From CAZWZG01 sp964638245 (GTDB taxonomy: Bacteria; Pseudomonadota; Alphaproteobacteria; Rhodobacterales; Rhodobacteraceae): 8,496 bases of DNA. The DNA is taken from positions 1-8,496 of the forward strand of contig CAZWZG010000136.1 in assembly GCA_964638245.1 (NCBI GenBank), given 5' to 3'. The notes below the pieces were generated by a model that was not told the origin of the DNA, searched no databases, and saw only the letters and a list, made by a program, of their open reading frames with translations. Shown here piece after piece: positions 1-6,125 of this stretch (the stretch's first letter is position 1; each line of letters begins with the position of its first letter). The position numbers and the translations under genes were made by a program.

Positions 1-1086
1 AAAATGTCGAAGTCACTCGGCAACGTCCTCGACCCGCTGGAGCTGATTGACGAATACGGCGCGGACGCGGTGCGCTTCACGCTCGCTTCCATGGCCGCCA
101 TGGGACGTGACTTGAAGTTGTCGACGCAACGCATTGCAGGATATCGGAATTTCGGCACCAAGCTGTGGAATGCCGCGCGGTTCGCCGAGATGAACGGCGT
201 CTTCGCACCGACGCAGCACCGACGTGATACCGACGTCATACCGACGTGCCATCAGACGGCCAATCGCTGGATCATCGGAGAGGTCGCCAAGACCCGTGAG
301 GCCGTCGATCAGGCGCTGAGCGATTTCCGCTTCAACGACGCCGCGAACGGGCTTTATGCCTTCGTCTGGGGCACGTTCTGCGACTGGTATCTGGAACTGT
401 CCAAGCCGCTGTTTTACAGCGAGGACGACGAGATTATCAAGGAAACGCAAGAGGTTATGGGTTGGGCGCTCGATCAATGCCTGATCATGCTCCACCCTTT
501 CATGCCGTTCATCACCGAAGAAATCTGGGGGCTTTCGGGCGAGCGCGCCAAGCCCCTCGTCCATGCCGACTGGCCGACCTACACCACCACGGAACTGGTT
601 GATAACGCAGCAGATTCCGAAATGAACTGGGTCATCCGCCTGATCGAGCAAATCCGCTCTGTCCGGTCGGGAACCGGCGTTCCTGCCGGGGCCAAGGTGA
701 CGCTGATCGACCTTGGGCTTGATGAGAGCGCACAGAAATCCTTGAGCAATAACAAGGCCTTGATCGAACGCATGGCCCGCATCGAAGCGTTCGAATCCGC
801 AGACACTGCGCCAAAAGGCGCGGTCACGATCCCTGTCCAGGGCGGCACGTTCTGTTTGCCGCTCGCCGGTGTCATCGACGTCGACGCCGAAAAGGCGCGC
901 CTGTCCAAGGCATTGGAAAGGAATGCAAAAGAGCTGGGCGGCCTCAAAGGTCGCCTCGGGAACGCCAAGTTCGTCGCCAATGCCCCCGAAGAGGTGGTCG
1001 CAGAAGCCAAGGCCCGCATGGCCGAGCTTGAGGACGAAGCCGCCAAACTCAAGGCCGCAACAGCCCGTCTTGCCGAATTGGGATAA
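1..1086 (+). CDS. valS: Valyl-tRNA synthetase, C-terminal part (5' truncated by the window)
   Basis: Class I aminoacyl-tRNA synthetase that charges tRNA-Val in the cytoplasm. Seen: the first five codons read KMSKS, the ATP-binding loop that closes the catalytic domain, so the window begins inside the gene and the HIGH motif and editing domain lie upstream. Next comes the helical anticodon-binding domain, with CDWYLELSKP near visible residue 127 and LHPFMPFITEEIWG near 164, both typical of ValS. The last 70 or so residues are charged, Ala/Glu/Lys/Leu-rich and end in ARLAELG, matching the ValS C-terminal coiled-coil arm that contacts the tRNA elbow. 361 residues are visible before the TAA. An 11-bp tandem repeat (219-251) lies in a variable loop between the catalytic and anticodon domains. 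The ATG at position 4 is the Met of KMSKS, not a start codon. Identity is near certain. Confidence 0.97.
   Translation, partial: KMSKSLGNVLDPLELIDEYGADAVRFTLASMAAMGRDLKLSTQRIAGYRNFGTKLWNAARFAEMNGVFAPTQHRRDTDVIPTCHQTANRWIIGEVAKTREAVDQALSDFRFNDAANGLYAFVWGTFCDWYLELSKPLFYSEDDEIIKETQEVMGWALDQCLIMLHPFMPFITEEIWGLSGERAKPLVHADWPTYTTTELVDNAADSEMNWVIRLIEQIRSVRSGTGVPAGAKVTLIDLGLDESAQKSLSNNKALIERMARIEAFESADTAPKGAVTIPVQGGTFCLPLAGVIDVDAEKARLSKALERNAKELGGLKGRLGNAKFVANAPEEVVAEAKARMAELEDEAAKLKAATARLAELG
219..251 (+). repeat. Three imperfect 11-bp tandem repeats inside valS
   Basis: Three adjacent copies of a CCGACGTGATA-like unit lie at 219-229, 230-240 and 241-251. The second differs at one base, and the third departs from the consensus in its last bases. 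The unit is not a multiple of three, so each copy is read in a different frame, yet three copies total 33 nt and keep the valS frame. They encode about eleven residues around DTDVIPTCHQ, in a loop that is variable in length across ValS proteins. A short duplication in a tolerant surface loop is the simplest explanation. Confidence 0.7.
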
Positions 1087-1091
1087 GCTAA

Positions 1092-1123
1092 GCCGTTATG
1101 ATTGAAGCAAAAATCAGAACGGC
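1092..1123. repeat. Inverted repeat / stem-loop just after valS
   Basis: The arms GCCGTTATGATT (1092-1103) and AATCAGAACGGC (1112-1123) are complementary at 11 of 12 positions around an 8-nt A-rich loop. The repeat begins 6 nt after the valS stop codon. It is not followed by a run of T (the next bases are CCGCGCACTAAC), so it is not a canonical intrinsic terminator. It could still stabilise the valS mRNA 3' end, assist termination, or act as an operator for the small gene at 1194. The pairing is directly visible; the role is inferred. Confidence 0.6.
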
Positions 1124-1182
1124 CCGCGCACTAACACTCCGTTAAGGCTTGAGAACGATAGTAGAACACGAACAGATCTTCT

Positions 1183-1187
1183 GGAGG
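1183..1187 (+). promoter_or_regulatory. Shine-Dalgarno GGAGG that sets the start at 1194
   Basis: GGAGG lies 6 nt upstream of ATG 1194. It is one of the strongest ribosome-binding sites in the window and is the main evidence that the 61-aa ORF is real and starts here. Confidence 0.7.
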
Positions 1188-1193
1188 TGTTCT

Positions 1194-1379
1194 ATGATTC
1201 AGTTCCTGTCGCCTGCCCCGCTGGTCCTTTTCTCCGCGGTCTTTTGGCTGTTGCTGGCGTTTTGGGCCGTGGGCGGATTTCTGGTCGCGGTGATGTTCGC
1301 GGTCCTGCTCGACCACGTCCTGCAACGCATCGCGCGCACCGAACTCGCGCTTGAAAACCGTTCGTCCGGCGAAGGCTAG
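1194..1379 (+). CDS. Small single-pass membrane protein, 61 aa, unknown function
   Basis: I do not recognise this gene. The ATG at 1194 is preceded by a clear Shine-Dalgarno GGAGG (1183-1187) with 6 nt spacing, which favours it over an in-frame upstream start near 1149 that has no ribosome site. The 61-residue product has a short N-terminus (MIQFLSPAP), one long hydrophobic helix at about residues 9-39 (rich in Phe, Trp, Leu, Val, with a central GG), then an amphipathic charged tail beginning LLDHVLQRIART. By the positive-inside rule the tail (His, Arg) should face the cytoplasm. It lies 107 nt after valS on the same strand and 81 nt before another small membrane ORF of similar design. It resembles single-helix accessory or small stress proteins only in general form. 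The strong SD and hydrophobic composition make translation likely. Confidence 0.6.
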   Translation: MIQFLSPAPLVLFSAVFWLLLAFWAVGGFLVAVMFAVLLDHVLQRIARTELALENRSSGEG

Positions 1380-1460
1380 CCGATCACGTATCTTTGCCAA
1401 AACGGGGCTGGATTTTCCCGGTCGGCACAATAGAATTTCAACCGTGGGCGGTACAGCGTG

Positions 1461-1628
1461 ATGGATGAACCCATGGTCGAAGACTACACAGGCGCATTTC
1501 TGGTTTCGTTCGGGGTCCTGATTTTCGTAGGACTTCTCATGATTTGGTCGATCTGGGGCCTGATTGGCGCCAGCATCGTTGGCGCAATTGCTGATCGCGT
1601 CACCGTCGGCCTGGATCGCCTCCGCTAA
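1461..1628 (+). CDS. Small single-pass membrane protein, 55 aa, unknown function
   Basis: A 55-codon ORF from ATG 1461 to TAA 1626-1628. The product starts with an acidic stretch (MDEPMVEDYT). One hydrophobic helix follows at about residues 12-45, containing Trp and Gly-rich turns (IWGLIGASIVGAIA), then a short basic amphipathic tail DRVTVGLDRLR. The layout, with a Trp/Gly-containing helix followed by Asp-x-Val and an Arg-rich tail, resembles the 61-aa protein just upstream, so the two may be diverged duplicates; this is inference from a by-eye comparison. A GTG directly before the ATG is an alternative start. The upstream GGGCGG (1446-1451) is only a weak ribosome site. The stop overlaps, tail to tail, the stop of the convergent aminotransferase gene. 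I do not recognise a family. Confidence is lower than for its neighbour because of its size and weak SD. Confidence 0.45.
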   Translation: MDEPMVEDYTGAFLVSFGVLIFVGLLMIWSIWGLIGASIVGAIADRVTVGLDRLR

Positions 1629-2818
1629 CCCTCTGAAATCGCTTGAGAAGCTGCGGCCAACGCCCCTGAACCATGGGCAATCCCCAGCGCATTGAACCCC
1701 GCCTCGATCGTGCCCAGCGCGCCCATGATCATATGCGTGTTCACATGTCCCATATGACCGATCCGGAAATGTCGATGCCAGTCGGGGTGATCCCGTTCCG
1801 CGAACCCAATTCCGATCCCCAGCGTCAGTCCCGCCTCATGTTCGGTCCAGCGTCGAAGCCGCGTCCCGTCTTCGCCGTCCAGTGAAAACGCCGTAACTGC
1901 ATGGCTCCGTGCGTTTTTGTCCGGCACATTCAAACGCAACGCTCCCTCGGCACTCCAAGCCTCTCCCGCGGCCCAGATCGCTCGGGCCAATCGGGCATGG
2001 CGCGCAAACACCGCCTCGATCCCTTCGTCCAGGATCATGTCCAGCGCCACTCGAAGCCCGTGGAGATGGTGCGTTGGCGCCGTCCCGTAAAAGTACTGAT
2101 AAAAGACCTCAGGGTTGGTGCGTGGCCGCCAGTCCCAGTACGGCGTCACCCGCGACGCCCCCTCGCGCAGCGCATCGGCACGATCATTGTAGAACAGCAC
2201 CCCGACACCCGGCGGTGTCATGAGCCCCTTCTGACTGGCCGTGATCAACAGATCGACACCCCATTCTTCCATACGGATTTCATCGCAAGCAAAGGCGGCA
2301 ACCGCATCAATTGCCAGTATCGCGGGATGTCCGGCAGCATCAATCGCCGCGCGCAAGGCCTTGATATCATTTCGAACCGACGTCGCGGTGTCGGTCGCGG
2401 TCGCCATGACCATGGTGATCTTGTGCCCCGCATCGGCCCGAAGGCGCGCCTCAAGCTGATCAGGATCCACGGGCGCATGGAGACCGAAATCCATCCGCTC
2501 GACATCCGCTCCAAGAGATTCGGCGATATTGGCCCATACGGTCGCAAAATTCCCGGTTTGCAGGGCCAACACCTTGTCACCGGGAGAGACGGTATTGCAC
2601 AGCGCCGCCTCCCACATCCCATGTCCGTTGCAGACGTAAAGCGCCACGTGGCCTTTCGAAAAGGCGATACGGTTGAGGTCGGCGACAATGCTCGCCGTCA
2701 TCTCGACCAGTTCACCCTCGTAAATGTTGGGGGCCTTGCGGTGCATTGCGCGCAGGACGGCGTCCGGCATCACCGAGGGGCCGGGAATGGCCAGATATTC
2801 ACTTCCGCCAGACATCAT
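1625..2818 (-). CDS. PLP-dependent class V aminotransferase (alanine/serine-glyoxylate aminotransferase type)
   Basis: A cytoplasmic fold-type I PLP enzyme expected to move an amino group from a small amino acid such as alanine or serine to glyoxylate or a similar keto acid. Seen in 397 residues: the N-terminal IPGPSVMPDAV motif of the AGT/SGAT family; the Asp-containing AIDAVAAFACDE segment that contacts the PLP ring; the Schiff-base lysine in TASQKGLMTPPG (about residue 197); and the C-terminal FRIGHMGHVN motif, whose Arg binds the substrate carboxylate. Length matches the family. Tandem start codons give MM; an AAGGAG at 2823-2828 is 4 nt from the first ATG (2818) and 7 nt from the second (2815), so the second may be the true start. 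An upstream extension to 2932 is open but has no ribosome site and Pro/Arg-rich non-family sequence. The substrate cannot be fixed from sequence alone. Confidence 0.9.
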   Translation of the reverse strand: MMSGGSEYLAIPGPSVMPDAVLRAMHRKAPNIYEGELVEMTASIVADLNRIAFSKGHVALYVCNGHGMWEAALCNTVSPGDKVLALQTGNFATVWANIAESLGADVERMDFGLHAPVDPDQLEARLRADAGHKITMVMATATDTATSVRNDIKALRAAIDAAGHPAILAIDAVAAFACDEIRMEEWGVDLLITASQKGLMTPPGVGVLFYNDRADALREGASRVTPYWDWRPRTNPEVFYQYFYGTAPTHHLHGLRVALDMILDEGIEAVFARHARLARAIWAAGEAWSAEGALRLNVPDKNARSHAVTAFSLDGEDGTRLRRWTEHEAGLTLGIGIGFAERDHPDWHRHFRIGHMGHVNTHMIMGALGTIEAGFNALGIAHGSGALAAASQAISEG

Positions 2819-2840
2819 GCGTCTCCTTTGCAACCAGACC

Positions 2841-2869
2841 GGATTAGGCGGCGGCTTCGGCGGCGTCAA
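2841..2869 (-). promoter_or_regulatory. Candidate sigma-70 promoter for the aminotransferase
   Basis: On the minus strand TTGACG (2869-2864) is followed after 17 nt by TAATCC (2846-2841). The -35 matches consensus at five of six positions; the -10 is poor, although an overlapping CCTAAT is a better match at 15 nt spacing. It would give a leader of about 15 nt ahead of the start codon. Visual match only. Confidence 0.3.
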
Positions 2870-2941
2870 TCGGTCAACCTTGCCCAAGAGCGAGGGAAGC
2901 GCTATGCGGCGCAGACACGGGACCGAGGACAATAACGTCGC

Positions 2942-3640
2942 ATGGCGGACAGTATTCTCAAACGGGCGAACGCAGCGCGAAAGCGTTGGACGAGATCCCT
3001 TGGAAAAGAAATCTCCACCCCTTCAGGGCGGCGCCAAGCGTGGGTACATTTCAATTTGGTCGACCACGCGTTTTTGCGGCACCTCTGGACCAACAGATAC
3101 CGGGTTGCCGAGGGCGTTTGGCGTTCCAACCAGCCGGGGCCGGCGCGCGTTCGGGCTGAAGCCGCTCGCGGCATCAAAACAATTATTTCTCTCCGAGGCG
3201 GGAAACTCGGCTCTTTCAGTCTTCTGGAACAGGAAGCCGCTGACGAAGTAGGAATAAAGCTAGAATTTGTCACGATGAGTGCAGGCGTGCTTCTGGAAGC
3301 CGAGCACTATGTCAGACTGCTCGATTTGTTCCAAAGTGTCGAAAAGCCATTCCTGTTTCATTGCAAGTCGGGTGCAGATCGGGCTGGCCTGGCGGCGACC
3401 ATGTACTTGCTTGCCGAAGAAGGCCAACCCTTTGACGTCGCTACGGAGCAGCTTCACTGGAAGTACTTACACAGTCGAACCTCAAAGAAGACAGGCATCC
3501 TATACTACATGTTGACCCGATATCGCGATGAAAACGCGGTCACGCCGCTCTCTCTTCGCGCCTGGTTCTTGAACAGATATGATCCGGTTGAAATCACAGC
3601 GTCCTACCGCAAATCCAGAGGCATGAAACCGCTTGAGTGA
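2942..3640 (+). CDS. Cysteine (dual-specificity/tyrosine type) phosphatase, CX5R family
   Basis: A 232-residue protein with a protein-tyrosine-phosphatase signature loop HCKSGADRAG: nucleophile Cys141 and phosphate-binding Arg147, the HCX5R pattern. Upstream are a beta strand IKTIISLRGG and the motif YRVAEGVWRSNQP, a layout seen in bacterial dual-specificity-like phosphatases. The catalytic domain spans about residues 50-195; the first 45 residues are basic (KRANAARKRWTR), which could allow peripheral membrane contact. No signal peptide or membrane helix is evident, so it is probably cytoplasmic. The substrate is unknown: protein phosphotyrosine, a phospholipid or a sugar phosphate are all possible. 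It overlaps the following ABC transporter gene by 8 nt, pointing to a translationally coupled pair and an envelope-related job. The ATG at 2942 is chosen although GAGGA (2925-2929) is rather far, at 12 nt. Confidence 0.85.
   Translation: MADSILKRANAARKRWTRSLGKEISTPSGRRQAWVHFNLVDHAFLRHLWTNRYRVAEGVWRSNQPGPARVRAEAARGIKTIISLRGGKLGSFSLLEQEAADEVGIKLEFVTMSAGVLLEAEHYVRLLDLFQSVEKPFLFHCKSGADRAGLAATMYLLAEEGQPFDVATEQLHWKYLHSRTSKKTGILYYMLTRYRDENAVTPLSLRAWFLNRYDPVEITASYRKSRGMKPLE
3617..3640 (+). promoter_or_regulatory. Translational coupling site: phosphatase stop overlapping exporter TTG start
   Basis: The rare TTG start (3633-3635) lies upstream of the phosphatase TGA stop (3638-3640), an 8-nt overlap, with a weak AGAGG (3617-3621) inside the end of the phosphatase gene. 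An in-frame TGA at 3624-3626 rules out an earlier exporter start. Ribosomes finishing the phosphatase would be placed to restart on the exporter. Confidence 0.6.
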
Positions 3641-5369
3641 CCGCCCGCTGATCAAATGGCTCTGGGACGGGTATCTGCGCGAACACAAGGTGTTCGTGAT
3701 TATTGCGCTTGTCCTGATGGCTATCGAAGGCGGGATGCTGGGGCTTTTGTCCTATCTGATCCAACCGATGTTCGACCGCGTTTTCGTGGCTGGCGAGCGC
3801 AATTCGGTCCTCTGGGTCGCGTTGGCGGTGTCCGGTGTGTTCATCATCCGGGCAGTGTCGGGTTTCGGGCACCGTGTTTTGATGGAGGTTGTGGGCCAGC
3901 GTGTTTCCAGCGCGATGCAACGCGACCTCGTCGGGCACTTGCTCACGCTCGACAGCGGGTTCTTTCAGGCCAACCCGCCTGGCAAACTGATTGAACGCGT
4001 GCGGGGCGATACGCTGGTTGCGGCGCAGATTTGGGCGCAGGTCTTTGGGGCGGCTGGGCGCGATGTGGTGTCGCTCCTGTCGCTCCTTGCCGTAGCAGTG
4101 TCAGTCGATTGGCTTTGGACGCTGATCGCGATTGCTGGGGCACCGCTTTTGATGGTGCCGATCTTGATGCTGCAACGCTTTGTACGCGGCAAGACGCGCG
4201 AAGCCCGTGAGGCAGCCGCGGGGCTTTCGACCAGGCTCGACGAGATCTTTCATGGCATCGACACGATCAAGCTGGGGCGCAGCGAAACTTCACAAAGCAA
4301 TCGCTTCAAAGGGTCGATCAAGGGATATGTCGCCTCCGAAATCCGGAGCCGGACGGGACAGGCTGGGATCCCTGCCCTGATCGATGTCGTCGCAGCGATC
4401 GGATTTTTCGGCGTGCTGGCCTATGGCGGCTTCCAGATCATCGACGGCGAAAAGACCATCGGGCAGTTCATGTCGTTTTTCACGGCGATGGCTTTGATCT
4501 TTGAACCACTCCGCCGCATCGGCAATGTCACGGGCGCTTGGCAAGCCGCATTGGCAAGCCTTGAGCGAATCTTCAACGTCTTTGAAGAAAGCCCGACGAT
4601 CTTGAGCCCGGCGAACCCAACACCACTCCCAAAGAACGTCGCGGAGGCAGACCTGCGCTTTGACAACGTCGCGTTTGCCTATGGGAATGAGCCGGTCCTG
4701 AGTGGGTTGAGCTTCACGGCAAAGGCCGGTGAGACGACGGCTATTGTGGGTCCCTCCGGCGCTGGCAAAAGTACGCTCTTTCGGCTTCTAACGCGTCTGG
4801 CCGATGCGCAGACCGGTACGGTCACGCTGGACAGCACAGATGTTCAGACGTTCGCGCTGGATGACCTGCGCGCCCAGTTTGCGGTCGTCACGCAGGACGC
4901 CCAGATTTTCGATGAAACGCTGCGCGACAACCTAGTCGAAGGTGGAATGGACCCCGATGAAGCCGCTCTAAAGGCCGCCTTGGACGCCGCCCACGTGACA
5001 CCTTTCGTTGAGACGCTCGACGCTGGGCTGAACACCCGTGCAGGGCCGCGTGGCTCGGCGTTGTCGGGGGGCCAGCGTCAGCGACTTGCGATTGCACGGG
5101 CGCTCTTGAAGGACGCGCCGATCTTGCTTTTGGATGAAGCGACCTCGGCTCTGGACGCGCAATCGGAAACGCTCGTGCAAGAAGCGCTGGAAACCCTGTC
5201 AAAGGCGCGCACAACCCTGGTTATCGCCCATCGTCTGGCGACAGTGCGCTCGGCGGATCGAATCGTAGTCATGGACAAGGGGCGCGTTGTCGGTGAAGGC
5301 CGCCATGACGAGTTGATCGCGCGGGGCGGCATGTATGCCGAGCTTTACAGACTGCAATTCAGCGAGTGA
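3633..5369 (+). CDS. ABC exporter, fused permease-ATPase half-transporter (MsbA-like)
   Basis: A 578-residue type IV ABC half-transporter expected to work as a homodimer in the inner membrane, moving a lipid or other hydrophobic substrate out of the cytoplasm. Seen: an N-terminal transmembrane domain (about residues 15-310) with six hydrophobic stretches, then a nucleotide-binding domain with Walker A GPSGAGKST (373-381), Q-loop Gln421, signature LSGGQ (477-481), Walker B ILLLDEATSALD with Asp501/Glu502, and H-loop His533. All catalytic motifs are intact and length is typical. The SYLIQPMFDRVF segment after the first helix resembles MsbA-type exporters. The start must be TTG 3633: the frame is closed by TGA at 3624-3626 and the next in-frame ATG would remove the first helix. 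A weak AGAGG lies 11 nt upstream, so translation probably depends on coupling to the phosphatase. The substrate is unproven. Confidence 0.92.
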   Translation: MSDRPLIKWLWDGYLREHKVFVIIALVLMAIEGGMLGLLSYLIQPMFDRVFVAGERNSVLWVALAVSGVFIIRAVSGFGHRVLMEVVGQRVSSAMQRDLVGHLLTLDSGFFQANPPGKLIERVRGDTLVAAQIWAQVFGAAGRDVVSLLSLLAVAVSVDWLWTLIAIAGAPLLMVPILMLQRFVRGKTREAREAAAGLSTRLDEIFHGIDTIKLGRSETSQSNRFKGSIKGYVASEIRSRTGQAGIPALIDVVAAIGFFGVLAYGGFQIIDGEKTIGQFMSFFTAMALIFEPLRRIGNVTGAWQAALASLERIFNVFEESPTILSPANPTPLPKNVAEADLRFDNVAFAYGNEPVLSGLSFTAKAGETTAIVGPSGAGKSTLFRLLTRLADAQTGTVTLDSTDVQTFALDDLRAQFAVVTQDAQIFDETLRDNLVEGGMDPDEAALKAALDAAHVTPFVETLDAGLNTRAGPRGSALSGGQRQRLAIARALLKDAPILLLDEATSALDAQSETLVQEALETLSKARTTLVIAHRLATVRSADRIVVMDKGRVVGEGRHDELIARGGMYAELYRLQFSE

Positions 5370-5376
5370 TGGCGCG

Positions 5377-6063
5377 TCAGCGCGCGCGGTAACGTGCTGC
5401 CAAATCTTCGGGCGTCGCGCCCAAGGCAAAACGCACGAGCAAAACCAAATTTCCAAAGGCGCGCCGAAGCCAGCCGTCGCGCTGGTAGCGTGCGGCAGAT
5501 GTGGCGGCGACCGCTTCAAGTGGGCGCAAGCGTCCTTTCAGGCGTCGCGCCAGCACGACATCTTCCATCAGCGGAATGTCCGGCACCCCGCCTTGCGCCT
5601 CGAGCATCGTCCACGCAATCAACAGCCCCTGATCGCCATAAGGCAAACCGAAAAATTTCGATCTGAGGTTGGCACCGGCCGCGATCAAGCCAGGCCAGAC
5701 CCCTTGCGCGCGGAACTGAAGTCGAAAGTAGCCCGCCTTATCGCGATGAGCGTTGATATGACCCCGCGCGGCTTCCACCCATTCTGGGCCCAGCACGGTG
5801 TCGGCATGCAGGATCAAGAGCCACTCCGCCCTCGCCGCTTCGACACCCCGAGCGATTTGCCCGCCACGCCCCGGCGAACCGTTGACGACAACCGCGCCTG
5901 CCGCATCCGCGATGTCCAGCGTCCCATCCTTCGACCCGCCATCGGAGACGATCAGCTCGGCGATGAGCCCCGCCTCAAGCCCCGGCACCAGAGCCGCGAT
6001 CGTCCCTGGTAATCCGTCAGCCGCGTTCAGCGTTGGGATCACAATGGAAAGCGGCGCTGGCAT
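5377..6063 (-). CDS. Family 2-like glycosyltransferase, TIGR04283 type
   Basis: A 228-residue GT-A fold glycosyltransferase. Seen: N-terminal SIVIPTLNAADGL (nucleotide-sugar binding strand), IVSDGGSKDGT (about 38-48), the metal-binding DxD-like HAD in LILHADT (86-88), and the late motifs GLPYGDQGLLI (139-149) and DIPLMEDVVLARRL (162-175). From family knowledge, the LHADT + YGDQG + PLMEDV combination marks the TIGR04283 group, often labelled rSAM/selenodomain-associated transferase 2 and linked in some organisms to arsenosugar synthesis. No arsenic or radical-SAM partner is visible here, so that role is not supported. A short hydrophobic segment near the C-terminus (FGNLVLLVRFALG) may allow membrane contact. 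The ATG at 6063 has AAGAGG (6073-6068) 4 nt upstream. It converges on the ABC exporter with only 7 nt between stops and diverges from ygfZ. Confidence 0.88.
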   Translation of the reverse strand: MPAPLSIVIPTLNAADGLPGTIAALVPGLEAGLIAELIVSDGGSKDGTLDIADAAGAVVVNGSPGRGGQIARGVEAARAEWLLILHADTVLGPEWVEAARGHINAHRDKAGYFRLQFRAQGVWPGLIAAGANLRSKFFGLPYGDQGLLIAWTMLEAQGGVPDIPLMEDVVLARRLKGRLRPLEAVAATSAARYQRDGWLRRAFGNLVLLVRFALGATPEDLAARYRAR

Positions 6064-6071
6064 GGGACCTC

Positions 6072-6100
6072 TTGGCGGTGGTGTTTGGATGGCCTATGTG
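6072..6100 (+). promoter_or_regulatory. Candidate promoter for ygfZ-like gene, with a nearby dyad
   Basis: TTGGCG (6072-6077) is followed after 17 nt by TATGTG (6095-6100). The match is moderate, but it sits in the only 62-bp gap available and gives a leader of roughly 20 nt. The -10 overlaps one arm of a short dyad, CTATG (6094-6098) and CATAG (6107-6111), which could be an operator shared with the divergent glycosyltransferase. Visual match only. Confidence 0.3.
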
Positions 6101-6111
6101 ACCACCCATAG

Positions 6112-6118
6112 AAGGGAG
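6112..6118 (+). promoter_or_regulatory. Shine-Dalgarno AAGGGAG that selects the GTG start of ygfZ
   Basis: AAGGGAG ends 7 nt before GTG 6126 but only 1 nt before the in-frame TTG at 6120. Normal spacing therefore favours GTG 6126 as the start of the folate-binding protein. Confidence 0.65.
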
Positions 6119-6125
6119 CTTGCCT

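Noticed and set aside
13..651. 212-codon minus-strand frame opposite valS
   Set aside because: Antisense shadow of a conserved synthetase with no independent support.
1397..1429. Bulged GCC...CGGG / CCCG...GGC pairing between the two small ORFs
   Set aside because: Short interrupted arms and no T-tract; too weak to call a terminator or regulatory hairpin.
1431..1436. TAGAAT as a -10 box for the 55-aa small ORF
   Set aside because: It matches the -10 consensus well, but no acceptable -35 lies 16-18 nt upstream; the best is TGGATT. Not strong enough to call.
1901..2935. Long open frame (344 codons) on the plus strand opposite the aminotransferase
   Set aside because: Rich in Arg, Pro, His and Gly with no recognisable motif; it is the usual antisense shadow of a GC-rich gene with strong third-position bias. 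The minus-strand protein has intact PLP motifs.
5371..5388. GCGCG-TCAG-CGCGC hairpin at the exporter/glycosyltransferase junction as a terminator
   Set aside because: Only 5 bp, no T-tract, and low-complexity GC alternation inside the end of the glycosyltransferase gene; probably incidental.
5335..6012. 225-codon plus-strand frame opposite the glycosyltransferase
   Set aside because: Arg/Pro-rich with no motif; it overlaps the exporter end and lies antisense to a clear GT-A protein.
6120..6125. TTG 6120 as start of ygfZ
   Set aside because: The Shine-Dalgarno would be only 1 nt away; GTG 6126 has normal spacing.
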